From contig CAZTXQ010000012.1 of assembly GCA_964617375.1 (NCBI GenBank), positions 1 to 64,000 of the forward strand: a stretch of DNA of 64,000 nucleotides, given 5' to 3'. This document shows positions 1 to 8,738 of the stretch, piece after piece. Positions within the stretch are counted from its first letter, which is position 1. Each line of letters starts with the position of its first letter. The notes beneath the pieces are model-generated. The model did not search any database. It had not been told where the DNA came from and worked only from the letters and a program-made list of their open reading frames with translations. Position numbers and translations under genes: made by a program. This stretch comes from Firm-13 sp964617375. Lineage in GTDB: Bacteria > Bacillota > Clostridia > Saccharofermentanales > Saccharofermentanaceae.

Positions 1-7
1 ACATTCT

Positions 8-2554
8 TTATGCCTGCACAAACGGCCTGTCGGTGTTTCCCGGTGCCGGGTAACCCTTGAGTACCAGCACTATTTCAATCGCTTCCAGACGGTACGAGAA
101 GCCGGCTGTTCCGGAAGACTCGCCGTTCATGGCCCAGTCCAGCCACCCGAAATTCTGTGCATGCACACGGTAGTAGATATCGTATTTGTCGGCGGCTTCT
201 CCCGTCAAGCGGATCTCTATTGCCTCAAGCCGCTTGGATTCTCCGCTTGTCCCGCTTAATGCATCGTTGGACACCCAGTTCATCCAGCCATAATCCTGTA
301 CGTGCGTCCGGTATTCGATACCGCCGGCCATGTTAACCAGTTTAATCTGCATGGCTTCCATCCGCTTGGACTGGCCGCTTGTTCCGGACGTGTCCCCGTT
401 CGAAACATAGTCCATCCAGCCAATGTCCTGCACATGTGTCTTATAGCTTACCGATTCCCCGCTCGGTTCGGGCGTGTTGGGTCCAATAAAAGGAGCTGCC
501 GTAGAGCCCGGTGCCGGATCGCCCTTCTTTACCAGGACGACTTCAATTGCTTCCAGACGATACGAGAAGCCGGCCGTTCCGGAAGACTCGCCGTTTTTCG
601 CCCAATCCATCCAACCAACATTCTGGGCATGCACACGGTAATAGACATCGTACAAATTCGCGGCTTCTCCCGTAAGCCTTATCCGAATCGCCTCGAGCCG
701 CTTGGACTCTCCGCTCGTTCCGCTTAGGGCATCATTTGAAACCCAATCCTGCCAACCATAATCCTGCACGTGGGTTTTGTATTCAATACCGCCGCTGATT
801 CCGTCCAGCTTGATCCGGATAGCTTCCAACCGTTTGGCCTGACCGCTTGTTCCGGAGGCCGTTCCGTTCATAACATAATCCTGCCAGCCATAATCCTGCA
901 CATGCGTCTGGTAAGAGACGCCGGCCGCAGCCGTAAACGGAACGGTTGTGTAACCTTTCCACGGATTTGTAAAACCGGTACTCGTGCTTAGGTAATGTAC
1001 GGTAAAGCCTGCAGCGCAACCGCTAAAAGCTGTACTGCCCATCGTTGGCGCATTGCCATAGAAGTAGGCATCCTTCAGAGACGTGCAGGTCGAAAACGCT
1101 TCACTTCCAATACTGGTTACACCGGCCGGAATCGTTATACTTTTCAGTTCAGAACAATGCACAAATGCTTCTGATCCGATTGTCGTTACACTGTTCGGGA
1201 TACTGACACTCGCCAGTCTCGTGCATTCTGCGAACGCATAGGCTCCGATTCTCGTCACACCGTTGGGAATCACAATGCTGGTAAAAGAATAGCACCCATA
1301 AAATGCATCATCTTCGATTCTCGTCACACTGCTGGGAATCGTGATGTTTGTCAGATTCCAACACATGGCAAAAGCGGCGTGTCCAATGCTCGTCACGCTG
1401 TTCGGTATCGATACATTTCTTATAAATGGGCAGCAGCCAAATCCAAATACTCCGATACTTGTTACTCCGTTCGGGATCGTGATACTGCCTGACTTTCCTT
1501 GCGGGCAATTCAGCAGCACCGTTCCGTCTTTTGAAAAAAGAATGCCGTCGATACTTTTGTAAACCGTATTCGACCCATCGACGCTATACATAGTCAAATT
1601 GTAGCACCCATCAAACGATGCACTTTCTATACTGGTCACGCTGGCCGGGATTACAACACCGGTGAGTCCCGAACAGCCCATAAACGAGTCATTACGGATG
1701 ACCGTCAAGCTGTTCGGAATCGTGACATCTGTAAGTTTTGAGCAATCACTAAACGCATATGATTCAATGTTTGTCGCACCGTAGGAAATTGTACAGCTGC
1801 CGGATTTTCCTTCCGGACAGCGGATTACGTCGGCCCCGTTTTTCGAATATAAAACGCCATCCACGCTCTTATATACCGTATTGGAAGGATCTACGGTAAT
1901 ACCGGTCAAATTACTGCAGTGATCAAATGCCCAGGATCCAATAATGGTCACACCGGCCGGAATGGAGATACTGGCCAGGCTTGAGCAATTCGTGAATGCG
2001 TCGTATCCGATTACGGTTAGGCTTGCGGGAATCGAGATGCTTGTTACTTTCGAACAACCATAGAACGCATTATCTTGAATGGTCGCCGCACCGCTTGGGA
2101 TGGTGACACTTCCGGACTTTGCCAAAGGGCAGAAGAGTAATGTCTTTCCGTCTTTCGTATACAAAACGCCGTCCGCACTTGTGAACGCCGTATTGGACGC
2201 ATGAACATTTAAGGCTGCTAAATTCGTGCAATTTGCGAATGCACGACTATAGATGTTTTTCACAGTCATGGGAATCGATACCGTTTTCAGACTCGTGCAG
2301 CCATCAAACGCTTCCGTATCAATCGTCGCAACACTCTTTCCGCCGAGCGTTTCGGGAATGATTAAATCCCCTCCGAATCCAGCAGGAGCCGTGAAACCCG
2401 TTATTTCAGCTTTGTCGTTCCAGATGCTGTAAATAAGCCCCGTCGTACCATCACTGGCAGCCAGAACAGACTCTTTACTAATCGTTAAAATCCCGATTAC
2501 AACCAGAATACTCATAACCAGGCTGAGAATTTGAATGGGACGCGATCTTTTCAT
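8..2554 (-). CDS. Secreted BspA-like leucine-rich-repeat protein with ChW repeats
   Basis: An 848-residue exported protein, probably a surface or secreted adhesion/binding factor. The start has GGAGG seven bases upstream, followed by a basic N-terminus and a hydrophobic signal segment (about residues 8-32). Residues ~45-540 are BspA-type (LRR_5) leucine-rich repeats with the recurring pattern IP.sVTsIG..AF..C. They are interrupted three times by an insert containing DGVLYSKDG and CP.GKSGS. Residues ~550-830 hold six copies of the clostridial hydrophobic-W repeat (YxTHVQDYGW...SGTSG...RLEAI), arranged as two triplets. No LPXTG anchor or C-terminal membrane segment is seen, so cell association, if any, would be non-covalent. 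The ligand is unknown. The gene is monocistronic and has its own promoter. Confidence 0.9.
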   Translation of the reverse strand: MKRSRPIQILSLVMSILVVIGILTISKESVLAASDGTTGLIYSIWNDKAEITGFTAPAGFGGDLIIPETLGGKSVATIDTEAFDGCTSLKTVSIPMTVKNIYSRAFANCTNLAALNVHASNTAFTSADGVLYTKDGKTLLFCPLAKSGSVTIPSGAATIQDNAFYGCSKVTSISIPASLTVIGYDAFTNCSSLASISIPAGVTIIGSWAFDHCSNLTGITVDPSNTVYKSVDGVLYSKNGADVIRCPEGKSGSCTISYGATNIESYAFSDCSKLTDVTIPNSLTVIRNDSFMGCSGLTGVVIPASVTSIESASFDGCYNLTMYSVDGSNTVYKSIDGILFSKDGTVLLNCPQGKSGSITIPNGVTSIGVFGFGCCPFIRNVSIPNSVTSIGHAAFAMCWNLTNITIPSSVTRIEDDAFYGCYSFTSIVIPNGVTRIGAYAFAECTRLASVSIPNSVTTIGSEAFVHCSELKSITIPAGVTSIGSEAFSTCTSLKDAYFYGNAPTMGSTAFSGCAAGFTVHYLSTSTGFTNPWKGYTTVPFTAAAGVSYQTHVQDYGWQDYVMNGTASGTSGQAKRLEAIRIKLDGISGGIEYKTHVQDYGWQDWVSNDALSGTSGESKRLEAIRIRLTGEAANLYDVYYRVHAQNVGWMDWAKNGESSGTAGFSYRLEAIEVVLVKKGDPAPGSTAAPFIGPNTPEPSGESVSYKTHVQDIGWMDYVSNGDTSGTSGQSKRMEAMQIKLVNMAGGIEYRTHVQDYGWMNWVSNDALSGTSGESKRLEAIEIRLTGEAADKYDIYYRVHAQNFGWLDWAMNGESSGTAGFSYRLEAIEIVLVLKGYPAPGNTDRPFVQA

Positions 2555-2614
2555 TCCTTTTCCTCCACATGTGAGTAATATAATTAATATATTAAGCCTT
2601 GTTTATATTTGTTA

Positions 2615-2643
2615 AGATTACAACTGCCCGATAATTTTGTAAA
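2615..2643 (-). promoter_or_regulatory. Promoter of the BspA-like gene
   Basis: On the minus strand TTTACA (2643-2638) and TAATCT (2620-2615) are separated by 17 bases, upstream of the start at 2554 in an AT-rich stretch. This is a sigma-A-like arrangement read by eye. Confidence 0.5.
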
Positions 2644-2658
2644 CTTTTCTTATGATAT

Positions 2659-2687
2659 TTGTCTTATATTTGGAAAAGATCTATATA
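2659..2687 (+). promoter_or_regulatory. Promoter of the methyltransferase gene
   Basis: TTGTCT (2659-2664), a 17-base spacer and TATATA (2682-2687) lie upstream of the methyltransferase. The predicted transcript would begin near 2694, which rules out the longer reading-frame start at 2659. Confidence 0.5.
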
Positions 2688-2760
2688 CGACTTATCGGCG
2701 TCGCCAGTAAAGGATAAAATGAATGGATCCGCTTTTTGTAGCGCGAAAAGGAGCATGAAA

Positions 2761-3387
2761 ATGTTAGATAATAGAGGATTCGACCTCTGGGCAGACGGCT
2801 ACGACAAAAGCGTCGGAATATGCGGAGATGCAAATGCCTACCCTTTCGCCGGGTATAGGGATGTCTTAAATGGAATATATAAGGAAATTCGATCCAAAAG
2901 ATCCGCTTCTGTTCTGGACATAGGATTCGGAACGGCCACGCTGACTAAAAAATTGTACGACGACGGATGCGAAATCTACGGTATCGATTTCTCGGAACGC
3001 ATGACGGCGATTGCCAAAGAAAAAATGCCCCGCGCGAAGTTGCTATGTCATGATTTCTCGAAAGGAATTCCGGAAGAACTATCCGGCCTGAAATTCGACT
3101 ATATTATCAGCACATACGCGTCGCATCACTTAACGGATATGGCCAAGATCTCTTTTATAAAACAACTGTCTGCCCGGCTCACCGCGGGCGGTTCCATCCT
3201 GATCGGAGATGTCATTTTTGAAACGCGCGATCAATTGGACCTCTGCAAAAAAGAAAATGCAGATGCCTGGGATTCGGAAGAAATCTATATCGTTTTCGAC
3301 GAATGGAAAACAAAATTCCCGAAAGAACAAATCACCTTTACACAAGTATCCCATTGCGCGGGAATTATCATGATCAAGGGGGCGTAA
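2761..3387 (+). CDS. Class I SAM-dependent methyltransferase
   Basis: A 208-residue methyltransferase of unknown substrate. The nucleotide-binding motif VLDIGFGTATLT is at residues 51-62, followed by an acidic motif in YGIDFSERM (~73-81) and a motif in FDYIISTYASHHL (~110-122). It resembles the UbiE/YrrT-like Methyltransf_11/25 group. The ATG at 2761 is chosen because AGGAG sits 7 bases before it. The in-frame ATG at 2755 is too close to that site, and the frame's earlier start at 2659 lies in the promoter. It is a single gene convergent with malQ. The stop codon is inside a GC-rich hairpin (3378-3400). Confidence 0.85.
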   Translation: MLDNRGFDLWADGYDKSVGICGDANAYPFAGYRDVLNGIYKEIRSKRSASVLDIGFGTATLTKKLYDDGCEIYGIDFSERMTAIAKEKMPRAKLLCHDFSKGIPEELSGLKFDYIISTYASHHLTDMAKISFIKQLSARLTAGGSILIGDVIFETRDQLDLCKKENADAWDSEEIYIVFDEWKTKFPKEQITFTQVSHCAGIIMIKGA

Positions 3388-3400
3388 AACGCACGCCCCC
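3378..3400 (+). repeat. Hairpin spanning the methyltransferase stop codon
   Basis: GGGGGCGT (3378-3385) pairs with ACGCCCCC (3393-3400) around a seven-base loop, so the TAA lies within the hairpin. No T-run follows, so it is not a classical intrinsic terminator. The 3' arm is repeated at about 3665-3672 without its partner. Confidence 0.6.
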
Positions 3401-3483
3401 CAGAAAGATGTGATCTAAAGTTCAGCCCCTCGCGCCACCTGACGCTGCCGCTCTATGAAGAGAAAAAATCCATTCCCCCGCCG
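3388..3483 (+). repeat. 96-bp direct repeat, copy 1
   Basis: This segment recurs at 3660-3755 at an offset of 272 bases with one difference seen (gctgccgctc versus gctaccgctc). Within the same gene-free stretch, a 22-base subrepeat is found at 3478-3499 and 3572-3593. A separate hairpin lies at about 3594-3645 (CTCGTTTCC...GGAAACGAG with inner CCGCAGG/CCTGCGG). The whole interval 3388-3860 holds no convincing gene and consists of these repeats. Confidence 0.85.
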
Positions 3484-3659
3484 AAGTATCGCGAAAGATA
3501 GTGTGATCCCCAAGTATTGTCTCACGCACTACCTTCCGGTGCCGCCTAATGAAATGGAAAAACTCTTTTCTCCGCCGAAGTATCGCGAAAGATCTCGTTT
3601 CCTCCGCAGGTCCTCGGCTAACGCCTGCGGATGCTCGGAAACGAGACTTTTGCTCACAT

Positions 3660-3755
3660 AACGCACGCCCCCCAGAAAGATGTGATCTAAAGTTCAGCCC
3701 CTCGCGCCACCTGACGCTACCGCTCTATGAAGAGAAAAAATCCATTCCCCCGCCG
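3660..3755 (+). repeat. 96-bp direct repeat, copy 2
   Basis: Second copy of the repeat at 3388-3483. Its last bases form the left arm of the large palindrome at 3732-3820, so copy 1 carries only half of that palindrome. Confidence 0.85.
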
Positions 3756-3820
3756 GAGTTCCGCAGGATCGCTTGCGATCCGAGGACTTGTCCGAACGCC
3801 GGAGGAATGGATTTTTTCTC
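3732..3820. terminator. Large three-tier palindrome, probable bidirectional terminator
   Basis: The outer stem is a perfect 17-bp match (GAGAAAAAATCCATTCC, 3732-3748, with 3804-3820). A middle stem pairs CCGG-AGTTC with GAAC-GCCGG, and an innermost stem pairs GGATCGC (3766-3772) with GCGATCC (3775-3781). The outer arms give T-rich runs on both strands, so it could end both the methyltransferase transcript and malQ, which stops at 3861. Its size and repeated arm also fit a mobile palindromic repeat. Confidence 0.65.
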
Positions 3821-3860
3821 CCACCTGTTTGCGCGCCGGAGTAAGGGCGGGCTTTTCTCT

Positions 3861-5354
3861 TTATCTTCTTTTTTTCACCGGCAGTCTGAAGTATGTCTTC
3901 GTGAGGAGGTGAAGACGCGTTGCAATTGCTTCCCGATGCCAATCGGGGGATACGCGCCACTGCCAGTTGCCGCCTAAGGTCGAAGGCGTGTTCATGCGCG
4001 CTTCGTTGCCGAGGCCCAGAAGGTCCTGCATCTGGACGATTACCAGATCGGAGCCGGTCTGCATGAGGGTCCGTATCGCACCCCAGTGATAGCCTTCTCT
4101 TTTCGAGAGATTCATATAGCGGCGGGCGAGCCGGGCATCGGCCGAGGGCGCTTTTTCGAACCATCCGGCAAAGGTCTGGTTGTCGTGCGTCCCGATGTAC
4201 GAGACGCAGTTGCCCATGTGCTTGAACGGAGCGTCATCGGTCGCGTTCTTGGGATCGAATCCGAACACGAGGATCTTCATGCCGGGGAATCCGGAGTCCG
4301 CGAGCATCTGGCGGACCTGATCGTCCATGTACCCTAAGTCTTCCGCGATGATGCGGAAGCCCTTGAGTTTGTCGCGGATGCCCTCGAAGATCTCAAGACC
4401 GGGGCCTTTGAGCCATGCGCCGTTTCTTGCCGTAGTCTCGCCGTAATCGACCGCGTAGAAGGATTCGAATCCGCGAAAATGGTCGATTCTTACGACGTCA
4501 TACATCTCGAGTGCGGCGAAGATCCGCCTGTGCCACCAGTCAAATTCCGTGCTGCGGTGGACGTCCCACAGGTATAGGGGATTGCCCCAGAGCTGCCCGT
4601 CTGCCGTAAAGGCATCGGGCGGTACACCGGCCACTTTGACGGGCACGCACTCGGAGTCGAGCCAGAACAGATCGCGGTGCGACCAGGTGTCGGCGCTGTC
4701 GTCGGCAACATAGATCGGAATATCCCCGATGATCTTGACACCGTTCGCGTTGGCGTATTTTTTGAGACGATTCCACTGCGCGAAAAACAGATACTGCACG
4801 TACTGATGAAAGTGCATCTCGTTTTTTAGGAGGTGGCTGTATGTCTCGAGCGCCGCCGGTTCGCGATGCCGGATGTCGGCCGGCCATTCGTGATAGGAGA
4901 CTCCTTTGAAGTGTGTTTTCAGGGCCATATAAAGGCTGTAATCGTCGATCCAGTATTTGTTGCGCTCGCAAAAATCCAGAAATCCGGTGATATCGCTTTG
5001 CTTGCCGCGCTCGAATGCTTTGCGAAGAAGCGGCAGGCGGTTCTCGTAAAGCTTTCCGTAATCGACTTTTCCGGGGTCTTCTCCGAAGTCGGCCGTCTCA
5101 TATTCTTCTTTCATAAGAAGGCCGTCATCTGCGAGCATGTCGAGATCAATCAGATACGGATTTCCGGCAAATGTTGAAAAAGACTGATAGGGCGAATCTC
5201 CGTATCCGGTGGTTAACACAGGGAGTACCTGCCAGAAGCTTTGACCGGCTTTTTTCAGAAAATCGACAAACCGGTAGGCCTCATTTCCCATGGTACCGAC
5301 GCCGTAAGGCGACGGAAGAGATGTTATATGCATTAAAATGCCGCTCAATCTCAT
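3861..5354 (-). CDS. malQ: 4-alpha-glucanotransferase (amylomaltase, GH77)
   Basis: A 497-residue cytoplasmic amylomaltase that transfers alpha-1,4-glucan segments between maltodextrins and releases glucose. The N-terminal RLSGILMHITSLPSPYGVG and QSFWQVLPV are typical of GH77. Catalytic motifs are present: VRIDHFRGFESFY (nucleophile Asp), IIAEDLGYM (acid/base Glu) and YIGTHDNQT. Length is normal for the family. It is the last gene of a binding protein - permease - permease - malQ unit, 58 bases after the second permease. GGAG lies about 9 bases before the ATG. The 3' end runs toward the palindrome at 3732-3820. Confidence 0.96.
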   Translation of the reverse strand: MRLSGILMHITSLPSPYGVGTMGNEAYRFVDFLKKAGQSFWQVLPVLTTGYGDSPYQSFSTFAGNPYLIDLDMLADDGLLMKEEYETADFGEDPGKVDYGKLYENRLPLLRKAFERGKQSDITGFLDFCERNKYWIDDYSLYMALKTHFKGVSYHEWPADIRHREPAALETYSHLLKNEMHFHQYVQYLFFAQWNRLKKYANANGVKIIGDIPIYVADDSADTWSHRDLFWLDSECVPVKVAGVPPDAFTADGQLWGNPLYLWDVHRSTEFDWWHRRIFAALEMYDVVRIDHFRGFESFYAVDYGETTARNGAWLKGPGLEIFEGIRDKLKGFRIIAEDLGYMDDQVRQMLADSGFPGMKILVFGFDPKNATDDAPFKHMGNCVSYIGTHDNQTFAGWFEKAPSADARLARRYMNLSKREGYHWGAIRTLMQTGSDLVIVQMQDLLGLGNEARMNTPSTLGGNWQWRVSPDWHREAIATRLHLLTKTYFRLPVKKRR

Positions 5355-5412
5355 TTTCTCATTCTCCGATTCTTATTTTTTCGCGCATAGGGGGATGGAA
5401 TTCTCCCGGGCA

Positions 5413-6252
5413 TCAACCCTTAACGGCGCCTGCGATAACGCCCTTGATAATGCTCTTCTGGCCGATCAGATAGAAAACGACGATGGGAAGGATGGCCAGG
5501 ACTAGCATCGCCATAAGCGCGCCCATGTCCTTGTCGCCGTAGGATCCGGTCAGAACTCCCTGTACCGCGACAGGTATCGTCTTGTACTTGTTTCCGATGA
5601 CGAGATACGGAAGAAGATAGTCGTTCCAGATCCACATAGCCTGCAGAATCGAGACCGTAATGGCCGTCGGTTTCAGAAGCGGAATGATGATCAGGAAGAA
5701 AGTCTGGATCGGACCGCAGCCGTCAATGGAGGCTGCCTCTTCGATCTCAAGTGGAATTGCTTTGACAAATCCGCTGAAAATGAATACGGCTAGTCCGGAA
5801 CCGAATCCGAGGTACAGTACGACGATTCCAACCGGCGTATCCAGGTGAAGGATATTCGCAACGCGTACCGTGCTGTACATGACCATCTGGAACGGCACGA
5901 TCATGGAGAACACGAAGAGGTAATAGATCATACTCGAAATCTTGCCTTTTCGTCTCGTGATATACCATGCTGTCATGGAGGAGAACAGTACAATGACAAG
6001 CACCGATGCGATGGTTATGAAGAAGCTGTAGCCGATTGCGTTGGTAAATCCGCTCTTGACGATTCCGTTCACGTAGTTGGCCGTGCCGGCAAACGTGTCT
6101 CCCGAAGGCCAGGTGAACGGTGATTTCGAGATATAGAACTTACCTTTAAAAGAGTTCAAGATGACGACAAAGATCGGAACCAGGAACAGTAAGGAGAGGA
6201 TGGAAAGGAAGAATGTAATGAATACGTTTGCGGCTCTATTCTGCTTTTTCAT
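5413..6252 (-). CDS. Sugar ABC transporter permease (MalG type)
   Basis: A 279-residue CUT1-family inner permease with about six membrane segments. The ATPase-contacting EAA loop reads EEAASIDGCGPIQTF...IIIPLLKP at about residues 170-195. The C-terminus (GVIAGAVKG) is typical of MalG-type subunits. Its ATG overlaps the stop of the preceding permease by one base (TGATG), implying translational coupling. With the partner permease and the binding lipoprotein at 7225-8661 it forms an importer, probably for an alpha-glucoside or maltodextrin because malQ follows. No ATP-binding subunit is encoded nearby. Confidence 0.92.
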   Translation of the reverse strand: MKKQNRAANVFITFFLSILSLLFLVPIFVVILNSFKGKFYISKSPFTWPSGDTFAGTANYVNGIVKSGFTNAIGYSFFITIASVLVIVLFSSMTAWYITRRKGKISSMIYYLFVFSMIVPFQMVMYSTVRVANILHLDTPVGIVVLYLGFGSGLAVFIFSGFVKAIPLEIEEAASIDGCGPIQTFFLIIIPLLKPTAITVSILQAMWIWNDYLLPYLVIGNKYKTIPVAVQGVLTGSYGDKDMGALMAMLVLAILPIVVFYLIGQKSIIKGVIAGAVKG

Positions 6253-7097
6253 CAGCCTTCCACCTCCCTGCTTCTCGATACTCTGAGCTGTACATATGCG
6301 ATAAGTCCCACAATGAGCAAGAAGATAACGGCCTTTGCCTGTCCTACCCCCTGAAATCCGGTTCGTCCGTAGAACGTATCGTAGATGTCAAGCGCCAGCA
6401 TGGTGGTCTGCCGCATCGGGGCACCGCCGGTAAGAGCCAGGTTCTGGTCGAACAGCTTAAAGGAGTTGGATAAGGTAAGGAATGTGCAGATGGTTATGGA
6501 AGGCATAACCAGCGGCAACGTGACCTTTCGAAGCATCTGCCATGGAGAGGCACCGTCGATTGCGGCTGCTTCCAAAAGATCATCCGGGATATTCTGAAGG
6601 CCCGCGATGTAAATTACCATCATGTAGCCGATCATTTGCCAGTTCATCAGGATTACCAGGCCCCAGAAACCGTATTTGGCGTCAAAGGTAAGGGTAACTC
6701 CGAATTTCATAAGAATTCCGTTGATCAGGATCTGCCAGATATAACCCAGAACGATACCGCCGATCAGGTTCGGCATAAAGAATACCGTTCTGAAAAGATT
6801 GGTTCCCTTGATTCCTCTTGTCAGAAGTTTCGCGAGTGCAAAGGCGAGGATATTTACCGTGATGACCGATACGATCGTGAACTTGACCGTAAACCATAAT
6901 GCGTTGGTGAAGTCATCGTTTATCGTGAATATCTTAATGTAGTTGTCGAATCCTACCCAGTTGAGCTTTGTTATTACCGTAAATTTCGCAAAGGAGAGAC
7001 TGACGCCCATCACAAACGGCACAACAAACGCAATAGCAAAAGCTATCAGAGTAGGGAGTACAAAGACCGGGAAATATTTCTTCAGCATTTTCTGCAT
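6252..7097 (-). CDS. Sugar ABC transporter permease (MalF type)
   Basis: A 281-residue CUT1 permease, first of the pair. The EAA loop EAAAIDGASPWQMLRKVTLP lies near the C-terminal third, with about six membrane helices. The start at 7097 (MQKMLKKYF) is preferred because GGGAGGAG precedes it at good spacing. The longer reading frame to 7169 would start inside the upstream stem-loop. It follows the binding-protein gene across 127 bases containing a hairpin with a T-run, so its expression is probably lower than that of the binding protein. Confidence 0.92.
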   Translation of the reverse strand: MQKMLKKYFPVFVLPTLIAFAIAFVVPFVMGVSLSFAKFTVITKLNWVGFDNYIKIFTINDDFTNALWFTVKFTIVSVITVNILAFALAKLLTRGIKGTNLFRTVFFMPNLIGGIVLGYIWQILINGILMKFGVTLTFDAKYGFWGLVILMNWQMIGYMMVIYIAGLQNIPDDLLEAAAIDGASPWQMLRKVTLPLVMPSITICTFLTLSNSFKLFDQNLALTGGAPMRQTTMLALDIYDTFYGRTGFQGVGQAKAVIFLLIVGLIAYVQLRVSRSREVEG

Positions 7098-7112
7098 TTG
7101 TTTCTCCTCCCG

Positions 7113-7157
7113 AAAAATAGTGGATGAGTGAGATTTCTCATCTTGCTCACCCACTAT
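7113..7157 (-). terminator. Intercistronic stem-loop between binding protein and permease
   Basis: On the minus strand ATAGTGG(G)TGAG and CTCAT-CCACTAT pair (7157-7117) and are followed by five Ts (7117-7113), directly before the permease ribosome site. It is a probable leaky terminator or mRNA-stabilising element that sets the binding protein above the permeases. Confidence 0.7.
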
Positions 7158-7224
7158 CGTCACCGGCATGCTGCGGATGCATTTATGCGTATCCGCACGT
7201 ATTGCATTTCAGGTTGTATGTTTG

Positions 7225-8661
7225 TCAGGAAGCTGTAAGTGCCTTCTCGGTTGCCCACTGGTCTACTACAAGCTTGCTGACATCTTCCCATTTCATCTGA
7301 CCCTGTGCATAAGAAAGAAGCGCAGCGCCGACGTTGTCCTTAAAGGTCTGGCTCGGGAAAATGGTGAAGTTCCATGCTACGGATGTGATTCCAGGCTTGG
7401 AAGCCCAAGCGAGAACATCCTGTGCCAGCGGATCGGTAGGCTTCTCAGTGTCGCTGAATGTGTCGAAGGGAGCGATGAATCCGAGCTGGCCAACAACAGC
7501 CGCTTTTCCTTCGGCACTGGTGTACAGCCATGTAAGGAAATCAAGAGATGCCTTCTGATCTTCCGCGGAAGCGTCCTTGTTGATGCAGAAGTAGTTTTCT
7601 GTTCCGATGCAAAGGCCCTGAGATTCTTCACCGGCAGCACCTGTGTAAATCGGCAGGAACTTGACGTCTTCCGGCTTAACTGTGTTGCCGTCTACGCCGG
7701 AGATCTGTCCGTATGCCCAGTTGCCGTTCTGAACCATCGCGCACTGTCCGAGTGCAAACTCAGCCATCGAATCGTTAACTGCGATGTTGCCGAGCATGGT
7801 CTTGTCAGATACGGAGTTATTGATGTAGAGATCGAAAATGTTCTTGAAATTCTCGGCAAACTGGAACTGGATCGTTGCGGTGCCCGCAGGATCTCCAAGG
7901 TTTGTCTTGTTGGCCTGGAATTCATAATAGAGAGGCACATTGAGAAGGTGTGTCTGCCATCTCCAGTCCTCGCCTGTTGCCAGAGAGGTGGAAGCGAATA
8001 CGCCCTGGATTCCAAGATCGTCCTTCTTGGCCGTCATGTCTTCGACGACAGCCTTAAGTGTTGCGAAGTTGTTGATCTCATCGGCGGATGCAGCCTTTGC
8101 TCCGGTTGTCGCAAAGTACTTGTCCATGATCGCGTTATTGTAAATGATGCCGTATCCCTCGATTGCGAAAGGAATACCGTATACGCCGGCTCCGTCCGTA
8201 ACGGCCAGAGACTTGTCGGTCAGGTGTGTGTAAATTTCGGATCCGGACAGATCAGCCGTATACTCTTTCCAGTTTGCGTAGCCGACAGGCCCGTTGATCT
8301 GGAAAATAGTGGGGGCATCTGTCTTGGCGATTTCAGATGTCAGTGTCTGCTCATATGTTCCGGATGCCGCGGTAAGAATCGTTACCGGAATGCCGGTTGT
8401 CTCTGTGTACTGCTTGGCGATAGCCTGATAAGCCTCGTCCTGTTCCGGCTTAAAGTTCAGGAAATAAACCTTTCCCGATGCACCCGCCGCCGTCGTGTCA
8501 GCCGCCGTCGTGTCACCGGCCGCCGTTGTTGTCGCAACCGTTGTGCCGGCTGCCTTGGTTGTCTCTGTTCCGTTGTCTGCCGTGCTGCACGCCGTAACTC
8601 CCGCAACCATCGCTGCGGCCAGTCCGATCGCTGCAAATCTCTTCAGCAATTTACTTTTCAT
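7225..8661 (-). CDS. Sugar-binding lipoprotein of CUT1 ABC transporter
   Basis: A 478-residue extracellular solute-binding protein (SBP_bac_1 type). Signal peptide MKSKLLKRFAAIGLAAAMV is followed by lipobox VTAC, then a Thr/Ala linker with repeated TTAA(G) units, then the binding domain (YFLNFKPEQDEAYQAI...). The ATG at 8661 is preferred because GGAGG lies 8 bases upstream. The in-frame ATG at 8676 overlaps that ribosome site. It heads the operon with two permeases and malQ, behind a strong promoter (8739-8767). The substrate is inferred from malQ as an alpha-glucan product, and the family alone does not fix it. Confidence 0.9.
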   Translation of the reverse strand: MKSKLLKRFAAIGLAAAMVAGVTACSTADNGTETTKAAGTTVATTTAAGDTTAADTTAAGASGKVYFLNFKPEQDEAYQAIAKQYTETTGIPVTILTAASGTYEQTLTSEIAKTDAPTIFQINGPVGYANWKEYTADLSGSEIYTHLTDKSLAVTDGAGVYGIPFAIEGYGIIYNNAIMDKYFATTGAKAASADEINNFATLKAVVEDMTAKKDDLGIQGVFASTSLATGEDWRWQTHLLNVPLYYEFQANKTNLGDPAGTATIQFQFAENFKNIFDLYINNSVSDKTMLGNIAVNDSMAEFALGQCAMVQNGNWAYGQISGVDGNTVKPEDVKFLPIYTGAAGEESQGLCIGTENYFCINKDASAEDQKASLDFLTWLYTSAEGKAAVVGQLGFIAPFDTFSDTEKPTDPLAQDVLAWASKPGITSVAWNFTIFPSQTFKDNVGAALLSYAQGQMKWEDVSKLVVDQWATEKALTAS

Positions 8662-8706
8662 TACATTTACCTCCATGCAATTTCGTTTTCGGTTCTATTC
8701 GTTAAT

Positions 8707-8724
8707 ATTTTCGAATATTTTCGA
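8707..8724. promoter_or_regulatory. Candidate LacI-family operator
   Basis: The stretch contains TTTTCGAATA and TTTTCGAT in tandem, just downstream of the -10 box of the binding-protein promoter. It shares the central-CG core TTTTCGAA with sites at the malE, glgP and lacI promoters. Assignment to the regulator at 17784-18782 is inference. Confidence 0.45.
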
Positions 8725-8738
8725 TCTGTTCTTCCTGA

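Noticed and set aside
8..2554. Sortase anchor in the surface protein
   Set aside because: The C-terminus ends shortly after the last W repeat, with no LPXTG-like motif, hydrophobic span or basic tail.
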